A DNA stretch of 64,000 nucleotides from contig JBGUPJ010000048.1 in the NCBI GenBank assembly GCA_045130235.1, positions 62,001 to 126,000 of the forward strand, read 5' to 3'. The position numbers were made by a program, and so were the translations under genes. Source of the DNA: UBA1756 sp045130235. Lineage in GTDB: Bacteria > Bacteroidota > Bacteroidia > Bacteroidales > WCHB1-69. The notes beneath the pieces are model-generated. The model saw only the letters and a program-made list of their open reading frames with translations. It ran no database searches and was not told where the DNA came from. Shown here piece after piece: positions 63,773-64,000 of this stretch. Each line of letters opens with the position of its first letter. Position 1 is the first letter of the stretch.

Positions 63773-63803
63773 AATGGTACAGGTTTTAGTTAGAAAATCG
63801 CAG

Positions 63804-63811
63804 CAAAAATA
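63804..63811 (-). promoter_or_regulatory. -7 promoter box for the four-helix-bundle gene
   Basis: TATTTTTG followed by CTGCG on the minus strand, 31 bases before the ATG at 63772. Confidence 0.7.
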
Positions 63812-63908
63812 AAAATTTATTTCAAATAAAAACGCTCTTATTTATAAAAAAATTAACTTTTTTACTAGAAATTTTGCATAGATTTGATTATCAGCATATT
63901 AGAAAAAG

Positions 63909-63916
63909 TATTTTTG
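63909..63916 (+). promoter_or_regulatory. -7 promoter box for the gene cut by the right edge
   Basis: TATTTTTG followed by TC, 8 bases before the ATG at 63925. It is the only box of 28 without C as the next base. Confidence 0.5.
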
Positions 63917-63924
63917 TCAAAAAT

Positions 63925-64000
63925 ATGAGAAAAAATACCACTTTTATGGCTTTACAAACTTTTCAGAGGCGATTATTTTTTGATTATCAGACAATTGAAT
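63925..64000 (+). CDS. Start of an unidentified gene (partial, cut by right edge)
   Basis: 25 codons, open to the end of the window: MRKNTTFMALQTFQRRLFFD and on. A promoter box lies 8 bases upstream. A second ATG at 63946 is an alternative start. Too short to assign a function. Confidence 0.4.
   Translation, partial: MRKNTTFMALQTFQRRLFFDYQTIE

Overview
The window is from a member of the Bacteroidota, most likely an anaerobic Bacteroidales. Four proteins carry type IX secretion (T9SS) C-terminal sorting domains: three type A and one of the CHU_C/gliding type. The window also holds a TonB-dependent receptor with an N-terminal carboxypeptidase-like domain, a DUF4249 lipoprotein, a FISUMP protein and the DUF4271-hemD-rnpA-yidD gene block. 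Almost every transcription unit starts at the Bacteroidota -7 box TAnnTTTG. I find 28 copies, and in 27 the next base is C. Genes are dense, on both strands, and mostly housekeeping or cell-envelope. There is one tRNA (Leu-CAA), no rRNA and no CRISPR.

Layout. 1-9.8 kb: the C-terminally cut DUF4153 membrane protein, arginine deiminase, radC, a DUF58 protein, two secreted proteins of unknown role, rsmE and htpG. 10-15.4 kb: one minus-strand operon, DUF4271-hemD-rnpA-yidD-S41 protease-O-antigen ligase. 15.4-22.8 kb: tRNA-Leu, rpsU, a small secreted protein built of 18-residue repeats, dCMP deaminase, an Omp28-like T9SS protein, a beta-barrel candidate, histidinol phosphatase, an M28 peptidase and an ECF sigma factor. 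22.8-27.6 kb: a 1587-residue T9SS adhesin. 27.7-36.8 kb: a surface-glycan operon. 36.9-53.9 kb: glyS, C1 and M6 peptidases, fadD, T9SS and FISUMP proteins, an M13 peptidase, nadA, a P5C dehydrogenase and two lipoproteins. 53.9-60.0 kb: a TonB receptor-lytic transglycosylase-uvrA operon. 60.1-64.0 kb: a SpoU methyltransferase, a decayed ion-channel gene, a REP-associated transposase (RAYT), a decayed HTH gene, a GT4 glycosyltransferase, a four-helix-bundle protein and a gene cut by the right edge.

Two systems stand out. The first is the 27.7-36.8 kb operon. It has three sugar-transfer-associated ATP-grasp ligases, a fourth ATP-grasp of the TupA type, an opine-dehydrogenase-like enzyme, a Wzx-type flippase and two glycosyltransferases. 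This fits a surface polysaccharide decorated with amino acids or opine-type compounds; the product is inference. The second is a family of 28-bp palindromes (GTAGAGACG-N10-CGTCTCTAC, with a different but self-complementary centre in each copy). Two copies lie just after genes. The third lies in frame inside a RAYT gene, directly after six 18-bp tandem repeats. The RAYT is flanked by two decayed genes.

Many start codons were moved downstream from the longest reading frame because the promoter -7 box lies inside the longer frame, or because the longer frame begins at TTG.
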